DNA of 64,000 bases from Microcoleus sp. FACHB-1515 (GCF_014696105.1 NZ_JACJPO010000008.1:44218-108217), one strand, 5' to 3'. Shown: positions 28,296 through 38,587, counted from the first letter of the stretch. Notes: generated from the letters alone by a model not told the origin. Numbers and translations are program-made.

Positions 28296-29642
28296 CTAGC
28301 CGCTCACCTGGAAATTTGCCGCACTCAGATCGCCTGCATTCACGTCTGACAGCAAAGTCATTGTTTTGAATCCACCCCGCAAATTGCCATTCGTATCCAC
28401 TCGGACGATCGTGCCCTCAGTGGTTTGACCAAGCCGAACATACGCCTCAAAACGATTGGGACGAGTGAAAACACGACGATCGAAAATTTCCGTTAGGTCA
28501 ATGCGATCGCGCTCGGTCTCAAAATCCGTAATGGTGTCTCGTCCTTCGCCTGCACCCGTGTAGATAAAGCGATCGCGCCCTGCACCTCCGGTCAACTGGT
28601 CGCGTCCTGCACCGCCTGTTAGCCGATCGTTGCCATCGCCACCCAACAGCACATCGTCACCATCGCCGCCAAGCAAAACATCTTGCCTGCCGTTAGCTTC
28701 GAGATAATCATCCCCTTTGCGTCCGTTGAGCGTATCGCGTCCGGCAAACGTAACGAGTCGATCGCTGGTGGCCGAACCGCTGCGCGTCAAATTGTCATTA
28801 ATTCCGGTGACGATTGCAGCGCGAAATGCTTCCGCAAATACGCCATGTCCGCGCGTGGTTGGGTGGGCATCATCCCAAAAGAAAAACTGATTGGCATTGC
28901 CTCCAGCGGTGTCTTTCAGCGGATCCGTAACGTTGGTAAACCCAAATGTAGATGGATTCTGGGCAACGCTTTCGATCGGAGTAAATAAATCAGTGAGAAT
29001 AATATTTTTGTCTGGAGCCGCCTGCTCAAACTGATTGAGAGCCGCCGCCAGTGCTGTATTAAACGCAACGCTTAGCTGCGTTAAACTTTGCAGTTGTCCG
29101 GCTTCTAAACTCAGCGGCACTCTGCCAAGATTGGGCGTTTGCGCCACCACAATATTTTTTGCGCCTGCTGCTGCCAGCGATCGCACCGAGGTTAGAATAT
29201 TCGTCACCGCAGCCGTCACAACAGCCGTTGGATTAGCCGGATTATCAATCAGGTTGAGAAAGTCATTGCCGCCCGCCCAAACCAAATACAAATCTTCTGC
29301 GCCCGCACCCAATTCAGCCGCTTGGCTTTGAAATGAATCAATTTGCGTGAGCAATCCACCAAACTGAATTAGCCCAAACGTAGAATCATCTACATTATTG
29401 GTGCGATCGGTTCTGGCACCTCCGATTGCAAAATTCGTTTTCAAAGACAGCGGCAAGCCAAGATCTTGCGCCAGAATTTCAACCGCAAGCGAGCCGTTAG
29501 AGAATCGTCCTTCAAAGTAATCTGGACTAGGGGGAATTCTGCGAAGCGTCTTTGCAAATAGATTGCCAATATCAGACAAGCTATCTCCAAACACAAAGAA
29601 ATCAACGCTTGGCTGAGTTTGTGCGGTGGCTTCAACGATCAT
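28296..29642 (-). CDS. GDSL (SGNH) esterase/lipase with C-terminal RTX repeats
   Basis: This 448-residue protein starts at an ATG at 29642, set by GGAGGA eight bases upstream; a GTG at 29666 overlaps that site. Residues 12-280 are an SGNH hydrolase: nucleophile S21 (FVFGDSLSD), G75 (IGGA), N126 (AGGND), and D258/H260 (DDAH). Residues about 295-360 hold RTX units such as GGDGDDVLL and GGAGRD, and a C-terminal region of about 85 residues resembles RTX secretion signals (GDLSAANFQVSG). No N-terminal signal peptide is present, which fits type I secretion. Likely an extracellular lipase, esterase or polysaccharide deacetylase; substrate unknown. Confidence 0.92.
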   Translation of the reverse strand: MIVEATAQTQPSVDFFVFGDSLSDIGNLFAKTLRRIPPSPDYFEGRFSNGSLAVEILAQDLGLPLSLKTNFAIGGARTDRTNNVDDSTFGLIQFGGLLTQIDSFQSQAAELGAGAEDLYLVWAGGNDFLNLIDNPANPTAVVTAAVTNILTSVRSLAAAGAKNIVVAQTPNLGRVPLSLEAGQLQSLTQLSVAFNTALAAALNQFEQAAPDKNIILTDLFTPIESVAQNPSTFGFTNVTDPLKDTAGGNANQFFFWDDAHPTTRGHGVFAEAFRAAIVTGINDNLTRSGSATSDRLVTFAGRDTLNGRKGDDYLEANGRQDVLLGGDGDDVLLGGDGNDRLTGGAGRDQLTGGAGRDRFIYTGAGEGRDTITDFETERDRIDLTEIFDRRVFTRPNRFEAYVRLGQTTEGTIVRVDTNGNLRGGFKTMTLLSDVNAGDLSAANFQVSG

Positions 29643-30014
29643 TTTCAATTCCTCCAAAGATTTCACGAACAGTGCAGGAATTTTGCTTTTAATTTCATGC
29701 TCAGAGTAAACTTACGCCAGTCACGATCGCAATTTGTTCCAGCATTCCCGCGCACTCACCTTAGCCTAAAAGTATCCATTTTTACTAAAACTTAACTTCA
29801 TGTTAACTTCGGCGATCGCTACTTGCTCATGACAACCCCTTAAACTGCCAAGCGATCGCGTGGTCGATTCTTTAGAATGAGTAAAAATCTTAATTGCAAC
29901 TCAAGCAGAATCGGCAATTTCTTCGCAATGCTCGATTTGAATTTGCTGCTTTGATAGATTTGGCTCTTGTAACAAATTGGATTGAATCCGGAGAAAATCA
30001 TCTAGGAGGAAGAC
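29643..30014. other. Intergenic region, no gene seen
   Basis: These 372 AT-rich bases separate the divergent esterase and small membrane protein genes and should hold both promoters. No RNA gene or repeat is evident. Confidence 0.4.
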
Positions 30015-30284
30015 ATGATTTTGAGAGGAATATTCAGCATTAGCCTACTCGCGATCGCCCTGTATGCAGGCTTTGCTCGATTTCCATTTTGGAGCATTCT
30101 TCTCATTGCAATTGTTTTTGCGATCGCCTATGTTCAAAGTAAATGGTATCTTTGGAAAGACCTGTTTCAAACCGAAGAACTCAAGCTCTATCAGTCGCTT
30201 GCAATTACCTACTTCATTCAAATTGTTGTTGTTGCTATTTTTTATCTGCTTGGTAGCGGAATTGCGCGATTGTTGAATCAATAA
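30015..30284 (+). CDS. Small membrane protein of unknown function
   Basis: This is an 89-residue protein with a strong ribosome binding site (AGGAGG six bases before ATG). Three hydrophobic segments (about 5-18, 25-40, 64-84) flank a charged loop, KWYLWKDLFQTEELKLYQ. No family is recognised. It sits just upstream of tRNA-Val. Confidence 0.7.
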   Translation: MILRGIFSISLLAIALYAGFARFPFWSILLIAIVFAIAYVQSKWYLWKDLFQTEELKLYQSLAITYFIQIVVVAIFYLLGSGIARLLNQ

Positions 30285-30350
30285 CACTAACCTTCAATCT
30301 ACTGCTGGTGTGATATGATGGATTCTCGAAAGGCAACAAGTTTGCGTTTC

Positions 30351-30423
<73 letters not shown>

Positions 30424-30795
30424 TTTTTCATGCCTTGCTTATCCTGTTGCGGTTTGCGTCCGGCGATCGCGTCTGTGGTTTGAGCTGTTTTGGCAAGGCT
30501 TTTGCTGGATGGACGCGATCGCCGGAAATCTAGAGCGGCTAGGCTGTGTTTAAAAACCCTTTGATCCTCCCCAACCCCATAAAAAAGGAGGTAGTCATCC
30601 TCAAAATCCCCCTTCTCAAGGGAGATTTAGGGGGATCAACCAACGGCCATGCGATTCACCAGAAGCTTTTAGAACACACCCTAGAGTGGTTTGGAGTTGT
30701 GTTCGATCGCGCCGACCCAACGGGCAACGCTAGAAATCTGCTGATTTATCCACTCAAGCCGCCTAGATTCTGTTGGAGTAACCCCCCGATCGACT
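30424..30795. repeat. Intergenic region with a GGGGGATTTAGGGG-type inverted repeat
   Basis: ATCCCCC (30606-30612) is complementary to GGGGGAT (30630-30636), and inside it CCCTT pairs with AAGGG. The GATTTAGGGGG core is shared with the repeat at 1781-1797 in reverse orientation. The rest of this 370-bp stretch has no convincing gene. Confidence 0.6.
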
Positions 30796-33558
30796 CTATG
30801 ATGCGGCTCCGGGGCCAGCCGTCACAATCAGCAGATTATCCGGATGAATCAAATCAGAAATCGCCTGCTGAATTTGCGGCATCGTGACGGCTTCGATGCG
30901 ATCGGGAAATTGCCGAAGCTCCTCGATGTTCAGTTCAGAAATCTCGTTGCTAAGAATCACCGAGGCGAGGCTATCTGGACTGGCGAGATCAACCGGATAG
31001 CCGCTGGCGATCGATCGCTTCGCCGCTTCCAGTTCCGCCTCGGTAATGCCTTGCGATCGCAACTGCTGCAACAGCGCAACCGTGCTGTCGATCGCTTTTT
31101 GGGCATCGTCCGGCGCGGTCTGCATCGAGATCAAGAACGGTCCCGGATTGCGTCCGGCCTGAAAGTAGCTGTAGATGCCGTAGGTCAAGCCTTGGCGATC
31201 GCGCACTTCGGTTCCCAAGCGGCTAGAGAGCGTATCGCCTCCGACAATTTGGTTGAGAACCAAGGCCGCATAGTAGCGCGGGTCTTGGCGCGAAATGCCG
31301 CCATAGCCCAAGTAGGTGACGGCTTCAGCCTTACCGGGAATGACCTGACTGAGTTCAATCGTGCGATCGGGCAGCGCGACGTTGGGAAAGGTCAGCGTCG
31401 GGCGCGTTCCTGCGGACTGCCAGTTGCCAAACGCCTGCCGAAGCTGGTTTTTCACTTCTGCTGGATCGAAATCGCCGACGATCGCCAGCGTGGTCGTATC
31501 CGGGCGATAGTGCTGCTGATAGAAACTGGCTAAATCCGCCTGTGTAATGCCAGTCAAGCTTTCCTGCGTTGGGAACGAGTGGAACGGATGATTTTCGGGG
31601 TAGAGCGCTTGCTGAAAAACGCGCCGTCCCAATCGTCGCGGGTCATCGAGTTCTGCTTGCAACCCGACGAGTGCCCGCTGGCGACTCAGTTCAAGCTGGT
31701 CAGCCGGAAATGTAGCATTTTGCAGCGTGTCGGCTAGCGTTTGTACGATCGTTCCTAAATTTGCCGACAGCGCCCTGCCGCTGATGCCAACGCCTTCCCG
31801 GTTCGCGCTAAAGCTCAAATTTGCGCCTTCATCTTCCAAGACTTGTGCCAGTTCCAGCGCGTTGCGGGTGCGTGTCCCGTTCAGCAAGTTGGTCGCTGTC
31901 AGATTCGCGACACCTGCTTTGGCATCGGTATCAAAACCTGAGCCTGCTTCCACCCAACCGCTAAGGTTGATGGCAGGAGTGGAGCGATCGCGCAGCAGCA
32001 AAACTTTCAGGCCGTTTTCCAACGCAAACTGCTCAGGCAGCGGCTGCGGCGTTGTGTCAGCAGCTTCAGTTGCAGGCGGCAAATAGCGAGCCACCTCCGC
32101 AGGATCAACCGGAGCGCCCGGACTAAAATTCTCGACAACGCGATCGGAACCTGCGCCTGATGTTCCTGGCTGACCGTTTTCCAATGTCGGCTCGAAGTAA
32201 CCCACCGTGCGCTTGTTCGGGTCAAGATAGGTCTGGGCGACGCGCTGAATGTCCGCCACTGTGACGCGATCGACCGCTTGCAAATAGCGATCGCTATAGC
32301 GGAAATCGCCAGCGGCAATTTGATGAAAGCCAAGCTGCATCGCCTGACTCGAAATATCTTGATTGCTCAAAACCAGATAAGACTTGAGCTGCACCTTGGC
32401 GCGATCGAGTTCTTCTTGAGTTACGCCATCGTGAAACTGCGTCAGCGCAGCTTGGAGTGTGCGATCGACAGCGGCAATTTCCTTGCCAGGAGCGGCAGTG
32501 GCCGAGATGCTGTACCAGCCAGGTTCCATCATTTCAGACGGATACGCCCCGATCGAGCTTGCCAGTCCGGTTTCGACCAATGCCTGATAGAGGCGAGAAC
32601 TGCGGCCTCCCGTCAAAATCATGTCCATCAGGTCGATCGCTGGAACATCGGGATGCTGAATATCCGGCAGCGGATAAACGGCGTTGAGCAAAGCAGCGCT
32701 TCCCGGTTGACGCAGAACGATCGGTTCTCCGGGCTGAACAACAGGCACATCCGTTGCGGCAGAATGCTGGGGATTCGAAGCGGTTCCCGTCCGCTGCGGA
32801 ATGCTGCCATAAAGCTGACGGATGCGATCGATCGTGGCCTCCGTTTCAAAATCGCCTACCACAATCAAAACCGCATTATTCGGCGTGTAGTAAGCCTGAT
32901 AGTAGTTGCGTACCTGATCGACCGTGAACCGCTCGACATCCGCACGAGTGCCGCCGACAGGCAGTCCATAGGGGCGATCGGGAAAGGCGGCACGCATCAC
33001 AGTTCGGTTGAGGCGATAGCTCGGACTATTTTCATAGCCCTGCACTTCCGAGACGACGACGCGCTTTTCGCTCGTTAGCTGGTTTTCATCAATCACCGAG
33101 TTTTCCATTCGATCGGCTTCCAGCGTCAGCAGAGCTTCGAGCTTGTCGCGCTCCACCGTGCCAAAATAGGCCGTTTCGTCGTAGCTGGTGAACGCGTTGG
33201 ACTGACTGCCCAACGCGCTAAACAAGCGGCCAAACTGAATGGGGCGATCGCTCGTTCCCTTAAACATCAAGTGTTCTAGCTGGTGCGAAATGCCGTTCAC
33301 GCCCGGAGCTTCGTTGCGCGATCCGACGCGATACCACATCTGCACCGTCACAACCGGAGCCGTGTGAACTTCCTTGGTCAACACGGTTAAACCATTGTCG
33401 AGCCGAGTTTCGCGCACACCTTCGGTAAACGAAATGCTGGGGGCGGCAGGCGGCGGTGAAGCGATCGTCGCCTGTCCGGGTGTGATCAGTATCGTCACCA
33501 GCACGATGCTGATGAACAAGGCCAACAGTCGAGAGAGGCCAATTTTGAATAGAAACAT
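30796..33558 (-). CDS. M16 family zinc peptidase, two-unit type
   Basis: This 920-residue protein has a signal peptide or anchor (residues 5-30) and two tandem M16 units (about 45-460 and 490-910). The first is catalytic: the inverted zinc motif HQLEH gives H92, E95 and H96, with E171 (VVVSEVQGYENSP) as third ligand. The second unit lacks the motif and should be the inactive half, as in PqqL-like and pitrilysin-type enzymes. It is likely periplasmic and may degrade peptides; the physiological substrate is unknown. A single fused gene is used where many bacteria have two. Confidence 0.93.
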   Translation of the reverse strand: MFLFKIGLSRLLALFISIVLVTILITPGQATIASPPPAAPSISFTEGVRETRLDNGLTVLTKEVHTAPVVTVQMWYRVGSRNEAPGVNGISHQLEHLMFKGTSDRPIQFGRLFSALGSQSNAFTSYDETAYFGTVERDKLEALLTLEADRMENSVIDENQLTSEKRVVVSEVQGYENSPSYRLNRTVMRAAFPDRPYGLPVGGTRADVERFTVDQVRNYYQAYYTPNNAVLIVVGDFETEATIDRIRQLYGSIPQRTGTASNPQHSAATDVPVVQPGEPIVLRQPGSAALLNAVYPLPDIQHPDVPAIDLMDMILTGGRSSRLYQALVETGLASSIGAYPSEMMEPGWYSISATAAPGKEIAAVDRTLQAALTQFHDGVTQEELDRAKVQLKSYLVLSNQDISSQAMQLGFHQIAAGDFRYSDRYLQAVDRVTVADIQRVAQTYLDPNKRTVGYFEPTLENGQPGTSGAGSDRVVENFSPGAPVDPAEVARYLPPATEAADTTPQPLPEQFALENGLKVLLLRDRSTPAINLSGWVEAGSGFDTDAKAGVANLTATNLLNGTRTRNALELAQVLEDEGANLSFSANREGVGISGRALSANLGTIVQTLADTLQNATFPADQLELSRQRALVGLQAELDDPRRLGRRVFQQALYPENHPFHSFPTQESLTGITQADLASFYQQHYRPDTTTLAIVGDFDPAEVKNQLRQAFGNWQSAGTRPTLTFPNVALPDRTIELSQVIPGKAEAVTYLGYGGISRQDPRYYAALVLNQIVGGDTLSSRLGTEVRDRQGLTYGIYSYFQAGRNPGPFLISMQTAPDDAQKAIDSTVALLQQLRSQGITEAELEAAKRSIASGYPVDLASPDSLASVILSNEISELNIEELRQFPDRIEAVTMPQIQQAISDLIHPDNLLIVTAGPGAAS

Positions 33559-33732
33559 AAGCTAGCTCAATAGAAAGCAAGACGGACATTTGTCAGGTCA
33601 ATTCGCAGCGGTCAATCTACGATCGCAGGTTGGTCTGAACTCGAAATGTCGATCGCGTGTGCGTCACGTGTCACGCGATCGATGCCGCCCAGCTTCCATC
33701 TTGCCTTGCACAAATCAGAAGCCGCACACTTT

Positions 33733-34299
33733 TTAATGGAAAAACAACAGGTCATCTCCCGGATCGTTGATGTCGATGCGGCCATAACCCAAAAACTGAC
33801 CATAGGGCTGCTCGCCTGCGGGAAACGCCGTTACGCCGTATAGATAAATGCCGCCAGTGCGCGGGTTGCGTTCGGGATCAACGCCGATCGTGACAGTTGT
33901 TCCGGGCGAAATTGGCGGATTAAATTGCAGCGTTACCGTATTCGTTTCGTCGTCAAAGGTGGTGTTGGCGATCGCCACTTCCGCGCCTTGCTGTCTCCGC
34001 GTTCCCACAAACGCCACGCTATCTTCAACCTCAAACTCGACGCGACGCGACGCACTGTCGCCATCGCGCTGCGTAATTGCGACCTGCCCCAGCGGTTCAT
34101 CCGAATTTGCCGGAACGTCGATCGTAAAGTAGTAGGTGGCGTTGCGGGCGAGTGCCGATCGCTCAGTCGTCACGGCATTCACCAGTCGAGGCGGCTGCAC
34201 AAAATAGACGCGGCCATCCGATAGACGCACCGCATCGGCAGCTTGGACACCGAGCAGCGCTGTTCCAAGGAAAACTCCCAATCCGGCGATCGCTTTCAT
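33733..34299 (-). CDS. DUF2808 exported protein
   Basis: This is a 188-residue protein. I start at the ATG at 34299 because a signal peptide begins there (MKAIAGLGVFLGTALLG, cut after ADA); the frame is open to 34392. The mature part has the DUF2808 pattern: RLSDGRVYFVQPPRLV, then YYFTIDVPANSDEPLGQV, and the late FNPPISPGTTVTIGV and RNPRTGGIYLYGVTAFPAG. The family is found in cyanobacteria and is of unknown function, probably a periplasmic beta-sandwich. Confidence 0.85.
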   Translation of the reverse strand: MKAIAGLGVFLGTALLGVQAADAVRLSDGRVYFVQPPRLVNAVTTERSALARNATYYFTIDVPANSDEPLGQVAITQRDGDSASRRVEFEVEDSVAFVGTRRQQGAEVAIANTTFDDETNTVTLQFNPPISPGTTVTIGVDPERNPRTGGIYLYGVTAFPAGEQPYGQFLGYGRIDINDPGDDLLFFH

Positions 34300-34398
34300 A
34301 CCCGCAGTTGTTCTCAAAACGTGATTCGATTCTAGCCAGGGTCGATCGAATGTGCCGACCGTCCAAAAGAGAGAGTTGTGGGCGATCGGCACTTGCGC

Positions 34399-35097
34399 CT
34401 AAGCGAGATCAAACAGCAGCACTTCTGCATCCGCTTGAGCCGCAAATGTGAGCAACTGCTCATGGCTGATTGCTGCTCCGTCTCCAGCTTCGAGCGATCG
34501 TCCGTTCAGGCTAATTTTGCCTTGTGTCACCTGCACCCAGGCGTGGCGATCGGGACGCAGCGCAAACTCTAGCGATTCACCACTGTTCAACACGGCAGCG
34601 TAGAGATCGACATCCTGATTGATCTTGACGGCTTGTTCGATGGGCGATCGACTGGCGAGCAACCGCCACTGACTTTGGCGCGTTTCGATTGGAAATTGCG
34701 CTTCGGCATAGCTCGGTTGCAGATTGCGTTCTTCAGGCAAAATCCAAATTTGCAAAAAGTGAACAGGATCGGTTTCAGATGGATTAAATTCGCTGTGGGC
34801 GATGCCTGTTCCGGCTGTAATTCGCTGCACTTCATTGGCCGTAATCGTAGCCGTATTGCCTAAACTATCGCGATGCGCCAGCGAACCAGACAGCACATAG
34901 CTAATAATTTCCATATCGCGATGAGGATGTGTATCAAAGCCGCGACCGGGAGCCACTCTGTCTTCATTGATGACGCGCAGAGCACGAAAACCCATGTGAG
35001 CCGGATCGTAATAGCTGGCAAATGAAAAGGTGTGGTGACTGTCTAGCCAGCCAAAATTTGCGTGACCGCGATCGGAACTGGGACGAATTGTAATCAT
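34399..35097 (-). CDS. Pirin family protein
   Basis: This is a 232-residue bicupin. The N-terminal cupin has the four metal ligands H57 and H59 (FDTHPHRDME), H101 and E103 (AHSEFN). It is of the YhaK/YhhW type, some members of which have quercetin 2,3-dioxygenase activity; others are redox or transcription cofactors. A ribosome binding site AGAGGT precedes the ATG. It is divergent from an HxlR-type regulator 167 bp away, which probably controls it. Confidence 0.92.
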   Translation of the reverse strand: MITIRPSSDRGHANFGWLDSHHTFSFASYYDPAHMGFRALRVINEDRVAPGRGFDTHPHRDMEIISYVLSGSLAHRDSLGNTATITANEVQRITAGTGIAHSEFNPSETDPVHFLQIWILPEERNLQPSYAEAQFPIETRQSQWRLLASRSPIEQAVKINQDVDLYAAVLNSGESLEFALRPDRHAWVQVTQGKISLNGRSLEAGDGAAISHEQLLTFAAQADAEVLLFDLA

Positions 35098-35238
35098 AAT
35101 TGAACCTCTAATAAAAGCGATCGAAACTACTTCAAATCAACTGCAATTTTGCACTGAATAATTCAGATATTTGAAGCTCGATCGAATCTATTTGTAGTGT
35201 AGATTAATAAACGGTAAAATGGAAAGTATGCACTTTGA

Positions 35239-35249
35239 AGTAATATACT
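35239..35249. promoter_or_regulatory. Possible HxlR-type operator
   Basis: AGTA-ata-TACT is a short dyad in the shared pirin/HxlR upstream region, 15 bp before the regulator's ATG. HxlR-family regulators such as YodB and CatR bind TACT/AGTA-type dyads, but with different spacing, so this is only a candidate. Confidence 0.3.
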
Positions 35250-35264
35250 ACCCAAAAAGATACT

Positions 35265-35666
35265 ATGAGAGAAATGAATTCTACTGAATCATCGTTTCCG
35301 TTTGATGCGATCGACATTCCTAAAGATCACAACCGTCCAACCTGCTCGGTCGAGATCACGCTTGAAATCATTGGTGGACGCTGGAAAGTGCTCATTTTGC
35401 GCGAACTGTTGCAGGGAACCAAACGCTTTAACGAACTGCATCGTGCCCTACCGGGAATTACGCAGAAAATGCTGACGCAGCAGCTCCGCGAAATGGAATC
35501 AGACGGCATTTTGCATCGCGAAGTTTATCCGCAAGTGCCGCCAAAAGTTGAATATTCGCTGACGCCGATCGGTCAAACCCTCCAGCCGATGCTCACTGTG
35601 ATGCACGAATGGGGCGTCCGCTATCTGGAAGCGCAAGCTGCAATCGAAGAATCTGCTGATGGATAG
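35265..35666 (+). CDS. HxlR family transcriptional regulator
   Basis: This is a 133-residue winged-helix protein. The HxlR core runs from [22 protein letters not shown] through [25 protein letters not shown] to the wing [14 protein letters not shown] cysteine at residue 27 just before the first helix matches the position of the redox-sensing cysteine in YodB/HypR-type members, so it may respond to quinones, aldehydes or oxidants. It is divergent from the pirin gene and overlaps the PAP2 gene by 8 bp. Confidence 0.92.
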   Translation: MREMNSTESSFPFDAIDIPKDHNRPTCSVEITLEIIGGRWKVLILRELLQGTKRFNELHRALPGITQKMLTQQLREMESDGILHREVYPQVPPKVEYSLTPIGQTLQPMLTVMHEWGVRYLEAQAAIEESADG

Positions 35667-36453
35667 GTGTGTGTTGCAGAAAACATTCGCTTCAATCGAA
35701 AAATCTCGATCGGAGTCATCTTCTTTGCGACAGTTTAGCCATCATTTAATTTCGCGCTGGCGACAGCAAATCAGCCCGAAAATTGTGCCGCTGCTTTCCA
35801 CCGTTTGGGCGATCGGTTTGGGGATTGCGGCTTTATCACTGTGGGCGTTTGCTCAAATTGCCGATGAGGTGATGGAGCAAGAAACGCTGAATTTCGATCG
35901 AAATATTCTGCTGACGCTGCGAACGCTACATCGTCCTTGGCTCGATCGCCTCGCGATTTTGATTACGGATTTGGGCGATCCCTGGACGTTGGGAATCTCC
36001 AGCGGCATTCTGGCGCTGTTGCTGCTGTGGCGCAGACGGATTGCAGAAGCGATCGTTCTGGCGATTGCGACGACGGGCGCGATCGGTCTAAATGTTTTGC
36101 TCAAAGCGTTTTTCGATCGTCCCCGCCCGGAACTTTGGGATCGCTTGGTGAACGTGCGCTATCACAGTTTTCCCAGCGGTCATGCAATGGTGTCGCTGGT
36201 TGTTTTGGGCATCATCGGCTACTGGCTGGCCGTGCAGTATCCCAAACGGCGATCGCTCATTCTTGCCGTAACCGGACTGTGGATTTTCGCAACTGGCCTC
36301 AGTCGCCTCTATTTGGGCGTCCACTGGCCGACTGATGTGATTGCGGGATATGCGGCGGGTTTGGTGTGGCTGATTGCCTGCATTCTCAGTTTAGAAATTG
36401 CCTGGAAGCGGCGATCGCACCACGCCATCCACTCTTCACACTCATCTCGGTAA
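35659..36453 (+). CDS. PAP2 family membrane phosphatase
   Basis: This 264-residue protein has five or six membrane helices. The three PAP2 motifs are present: [18 protein letters not shown] and [13 protein letters not shown]. Such enzymes dephosphorylate lipid phosphates, including phosphatidic acid, PGP or undecaprenyl diphosphate. The first 45 residues are cytoplasmic and basic. The start overlaps the end of the HxlR gene by 8 bp, so the two are likely cotranscribed. Confidence 0.92.
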   Translation: MDRCVLQKTFASIEKSRSESSSLRQFSHHLISRWRQQISPKIVPLLSTVWAIGLGIAALSLWAFAQIADEVMEQETLNFDRNILLTLRTLHRPWLDRLAILITDLGDPWTLGISSGILALLLLWRRRIAEAIVLAIATTGAIGLNVLLKAFFDRPRPELWDRLVNVRYHSFPSGHAMVSLVVLGIIGYWLAVQYPKRRSLILAVTGLWIFATGLSRLYLGVHWPTDVIAGYAAGLVWLIACILSLEIAWKRRSHHAIHSSHSSR

Positions 36454-36515
36454 AATCTCCATTGCAAAATTGTCACATTGTAAAATTTGAGTGATTTGAA
36501 GCGACAGAAAACATT

Positions 36516-38051
36516 TTGGCAGACGCAGACGTAATTGTGATTGGCAGCGGCATCGGTGGCTTAAGCTGCGCGGCAATTTTGGCACGATACGGATTTGAAG
36601 TGCTGGTATGTGAAAGTCACAGCATCGCAGGCGGCGCGGCACACAGCTTTGAGCGCAACGGCTTTCACTTTGATTCTGGCCCTTCGCTGTTTTCCGGCTT
36701 GTCTTCGCCGTCTCCAAATCCGCTGCGGCAAGTTTTGGATGCGATCGAAGTGACGCTTCCATGCGCCCAATACGACACCTGGGGCTGCTTTCTGCCTGAA
36801 GGCAACTTTGATACAGCCGTTGGTGCAGAGCAATTTTGTGAGGTGTTGCAGACATTGCGGGGCGATCGCGCCGTCCGCGAATGGCAAAATCTACAGCGCG
36901 TGATGGAGCCGTATGCCCAAGCTGCGATCGCTTTGCCACCCGCCGCGCTCCGCTATGACTGGGGAGCCGCGATCACGATTGGTCAGTTTCTTCCCTCACT
37001 GGCTCGTCACGGATTCGCGATGGGCAAACTGTCAGGGTCATTCGATCGCATTCTGCGCGAAGCTGTCACCGATCCGTTTCTTCAAAACTGGCTAAATTTG
37101 TTGTGCTTCCTGCTTTCGGGTCTACCCGCCAGCGACACGAGTGCAGCAGAAATGGCGTTTATGTTTGCCGACTGGTATCGTCCCAACGTCAAGCTCGACT
37201 ATCCGATCGGCGGCAGTGGCGCGCTGGTGAATGCGATCGTCCAAGGCTTCGAGCGACTGGGCGGCAAACTGCGGCTCAATGCTCATGTCGATCGCATTCT
37301 CGTTCAGCAAAATCGAGCGATTGGAATTCGACTGCGAAGCGGTGAAGAACTGCGTGCCCGTCGCGCCGTCGTCTCGAATGCTTCCGTGTGGGATACGTTG
37401 AAGCTGCTGCCGCCGGATGCGTTGCCAGAGCGCGATCGAACTCAACGTCAAGCCACGCCTGCCTGTCCCAGCTTTATGCATTTGCACTTGGGCATCGATG
37501 GCGCCAACCTGCCGCCTAATCTCGCTTGCCATCACATCATCGTTAACGATTGGGCAGCAGGAATTACTGCACCGCAAAACGTTGTTCTTGTCTCGATTCC
37601 CTCGCTGCTCGATCCTGCACTTGCGCCACCGGGAAAACACGCAATCCACGTTTATACACCGGGAAACGAGCCGTATGAACTTTGGCAAAATTTTGACCGT
37701 CGCAGTGAAGCTTACGTTTCCCAAAAAGCAAAGCGTGCCGCTGTGATGTGGCACGCCCTAGAGCGAATCATTCCAGATATTCGATCGCGCTGTGAAGTCG
37801 AGCTAGTCGGAACACCTTTGACGCATGAACGCTATTTGAGGCGCGATCGCGGCACTTATGGCCCCGCAATTTCTGCGGCCAAAGGATTTTTTCCAACCGG
37901 AACCACACCCATTTCTGGCCTGTTGTGCTGCGGCGACTCGACCTTTCCTGGAATTGGACTGCCTGCCGTCGCTGCCAGCGGAATCATTGCCGCCAACTCG
38001 ATCGCCTCCGTCTCACAGCACCAAGCTTTGCTCAAAGACATCGGCTGTTGA
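36516..38051 (+). CDS. FAD-dependent oxidoreductase, CrtI/CrtH-like
   Basis: This is a 511-residue protein with an apparent TTG start; no ATG gives the FAD motif. The dinucleotide fold VIVIGSGIGGLSCAAILARYG is at residues 6-26, followed by the family stretch VCESHSIAGGAAHSFERNGFHFDSGPS. The C-terminal FAD motif (GLLCCGDSTFPGIGLPAVAASG) is intact. The closest types are carotenoid desaturases and isomerases (phytoene desaturase, prolycopene isomerase) and retinol saturase-like enzymes. Which substrate it uses cannot be read. It is convergent with ycf3, 14 bp apart. Confidence 0.87.
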   Translation: MADADVIVIGSGIGGLSCAAILARYGFEVLVCESHSIAGGAAHSFERNGFHFDSGPSLFSGLSSPSPNPLRQVLDAIEVTLPCAQYDTWGCFLPEGNFDTAVGAEQFCEVLQTLRGDRAVREWQNLQRVMEPYAQAAIALPPAALRYDWGAAITIGQFLPSLARHGFAMGKLSGSFDRILREAVTDPFLQNWLNLLCFLLSGLPASDTSAAEMAFMFADWYRPNVKLDYPIGGSGALVNAIVQGFERLGGKLRLNAHVDRILVQQNRAIGIRLRSGEELRARRAVVSNASVWDTLKLLPPDALPERDRTQRQATPACPSFMHLHLGIDGANLPPNLACHHIIVNDWAAGITAPQNVVLVSIPSLLDPALAPPGKHAIHVYTPGNEPYELWQNFDRRSEAYVSQKAKRAAVMWHALERIIPDIRSRCEVELVGTPLTHERYLRRDRGTYGPAISAAKGFFPTGTTPISGLLCCGDSTFPGIGLPAVAASGIIAANSIASVSQHQALLKDIGC

Positions 38052-38065
38052 TGGCCGACCCTCGC

Positions 38066-38587
38066 CTAAAAATAAACGTCGAGCTTCGATCGCCCACTGG
38101 TCTTCAACCAGTTTTGCGCTTCGATGTAGTTGTTCGGCGCTTGGCGGATAGCACGTTCCCAATATTCGGCAGCTTGGTCAAACATTTCTTCGGATTTTTC
38201 GTAGTCACCTTCTTCTTTGGCCTGTTCGCCCAAATAGTGATAAATGACGGCAACGTTGTTGAGCGCCTGTGGCATCCGGGGATTGTCTTCAAGCGACTTG
38301 AAGTAGTATTCCAGGGCGCGATCGTGTTCACCGTTGCTGGCGTGAATCAGGCCGATGTTGTAAAGAATATAGCTGCGATCGAACGGGTCTTCTTCAAGCT
38401 GCAATGCCTGCTCATAGTTGGCAAGCGCCTCAGCGTATTCACCGTCTGCCTGCGCGGACATGCCATCGCGGTAGTAGGCAAACGCTTCCTTCGCTTGTTT
38501 GTTGGTGGGCATCATCTTGAGGATCATGTCTGCCATCACCGTAAAGGTTTTGTCGATGAAGTTGTCGTTGCGCTGGGATCTCGGCAT
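38066..38587 (-). CDS. ycf3: Photosystem I assembly protein Ycf3
   Basis: Ycf3 is a thylakoid-associated TPR protein needed to assemble photosystem I. The 173 residues match the family length. The N-terminus [19 protein letters not shown] is diagnostic. Three TPR units follow at about residues 35-68, 72-105 and 120-153, including [21 protein letters not shown]. Confidence 0.97.
   Translation of the reverse strand: MPRSQRNDNFIDKTFTVMADMILKMMPTNKQAKEAFAYYRDGMSAQADGEYAEALANYEQALQLEEDPFDRSYILYNIGLIHASNGEHDRALEYYFKSLEDNPRMPQALNNVAVIYHYLGEQAKEEGDYEKSEEMFDQAAEYWERAIRQAPNNYIEAQNWLKTSGRSKLDVYF

Noticed and set aside
32278..33078. 266-residue plus-strand frame
   Set aside because: Lies within the M16 protease gene on the other strand; no domain and unlikely composition.
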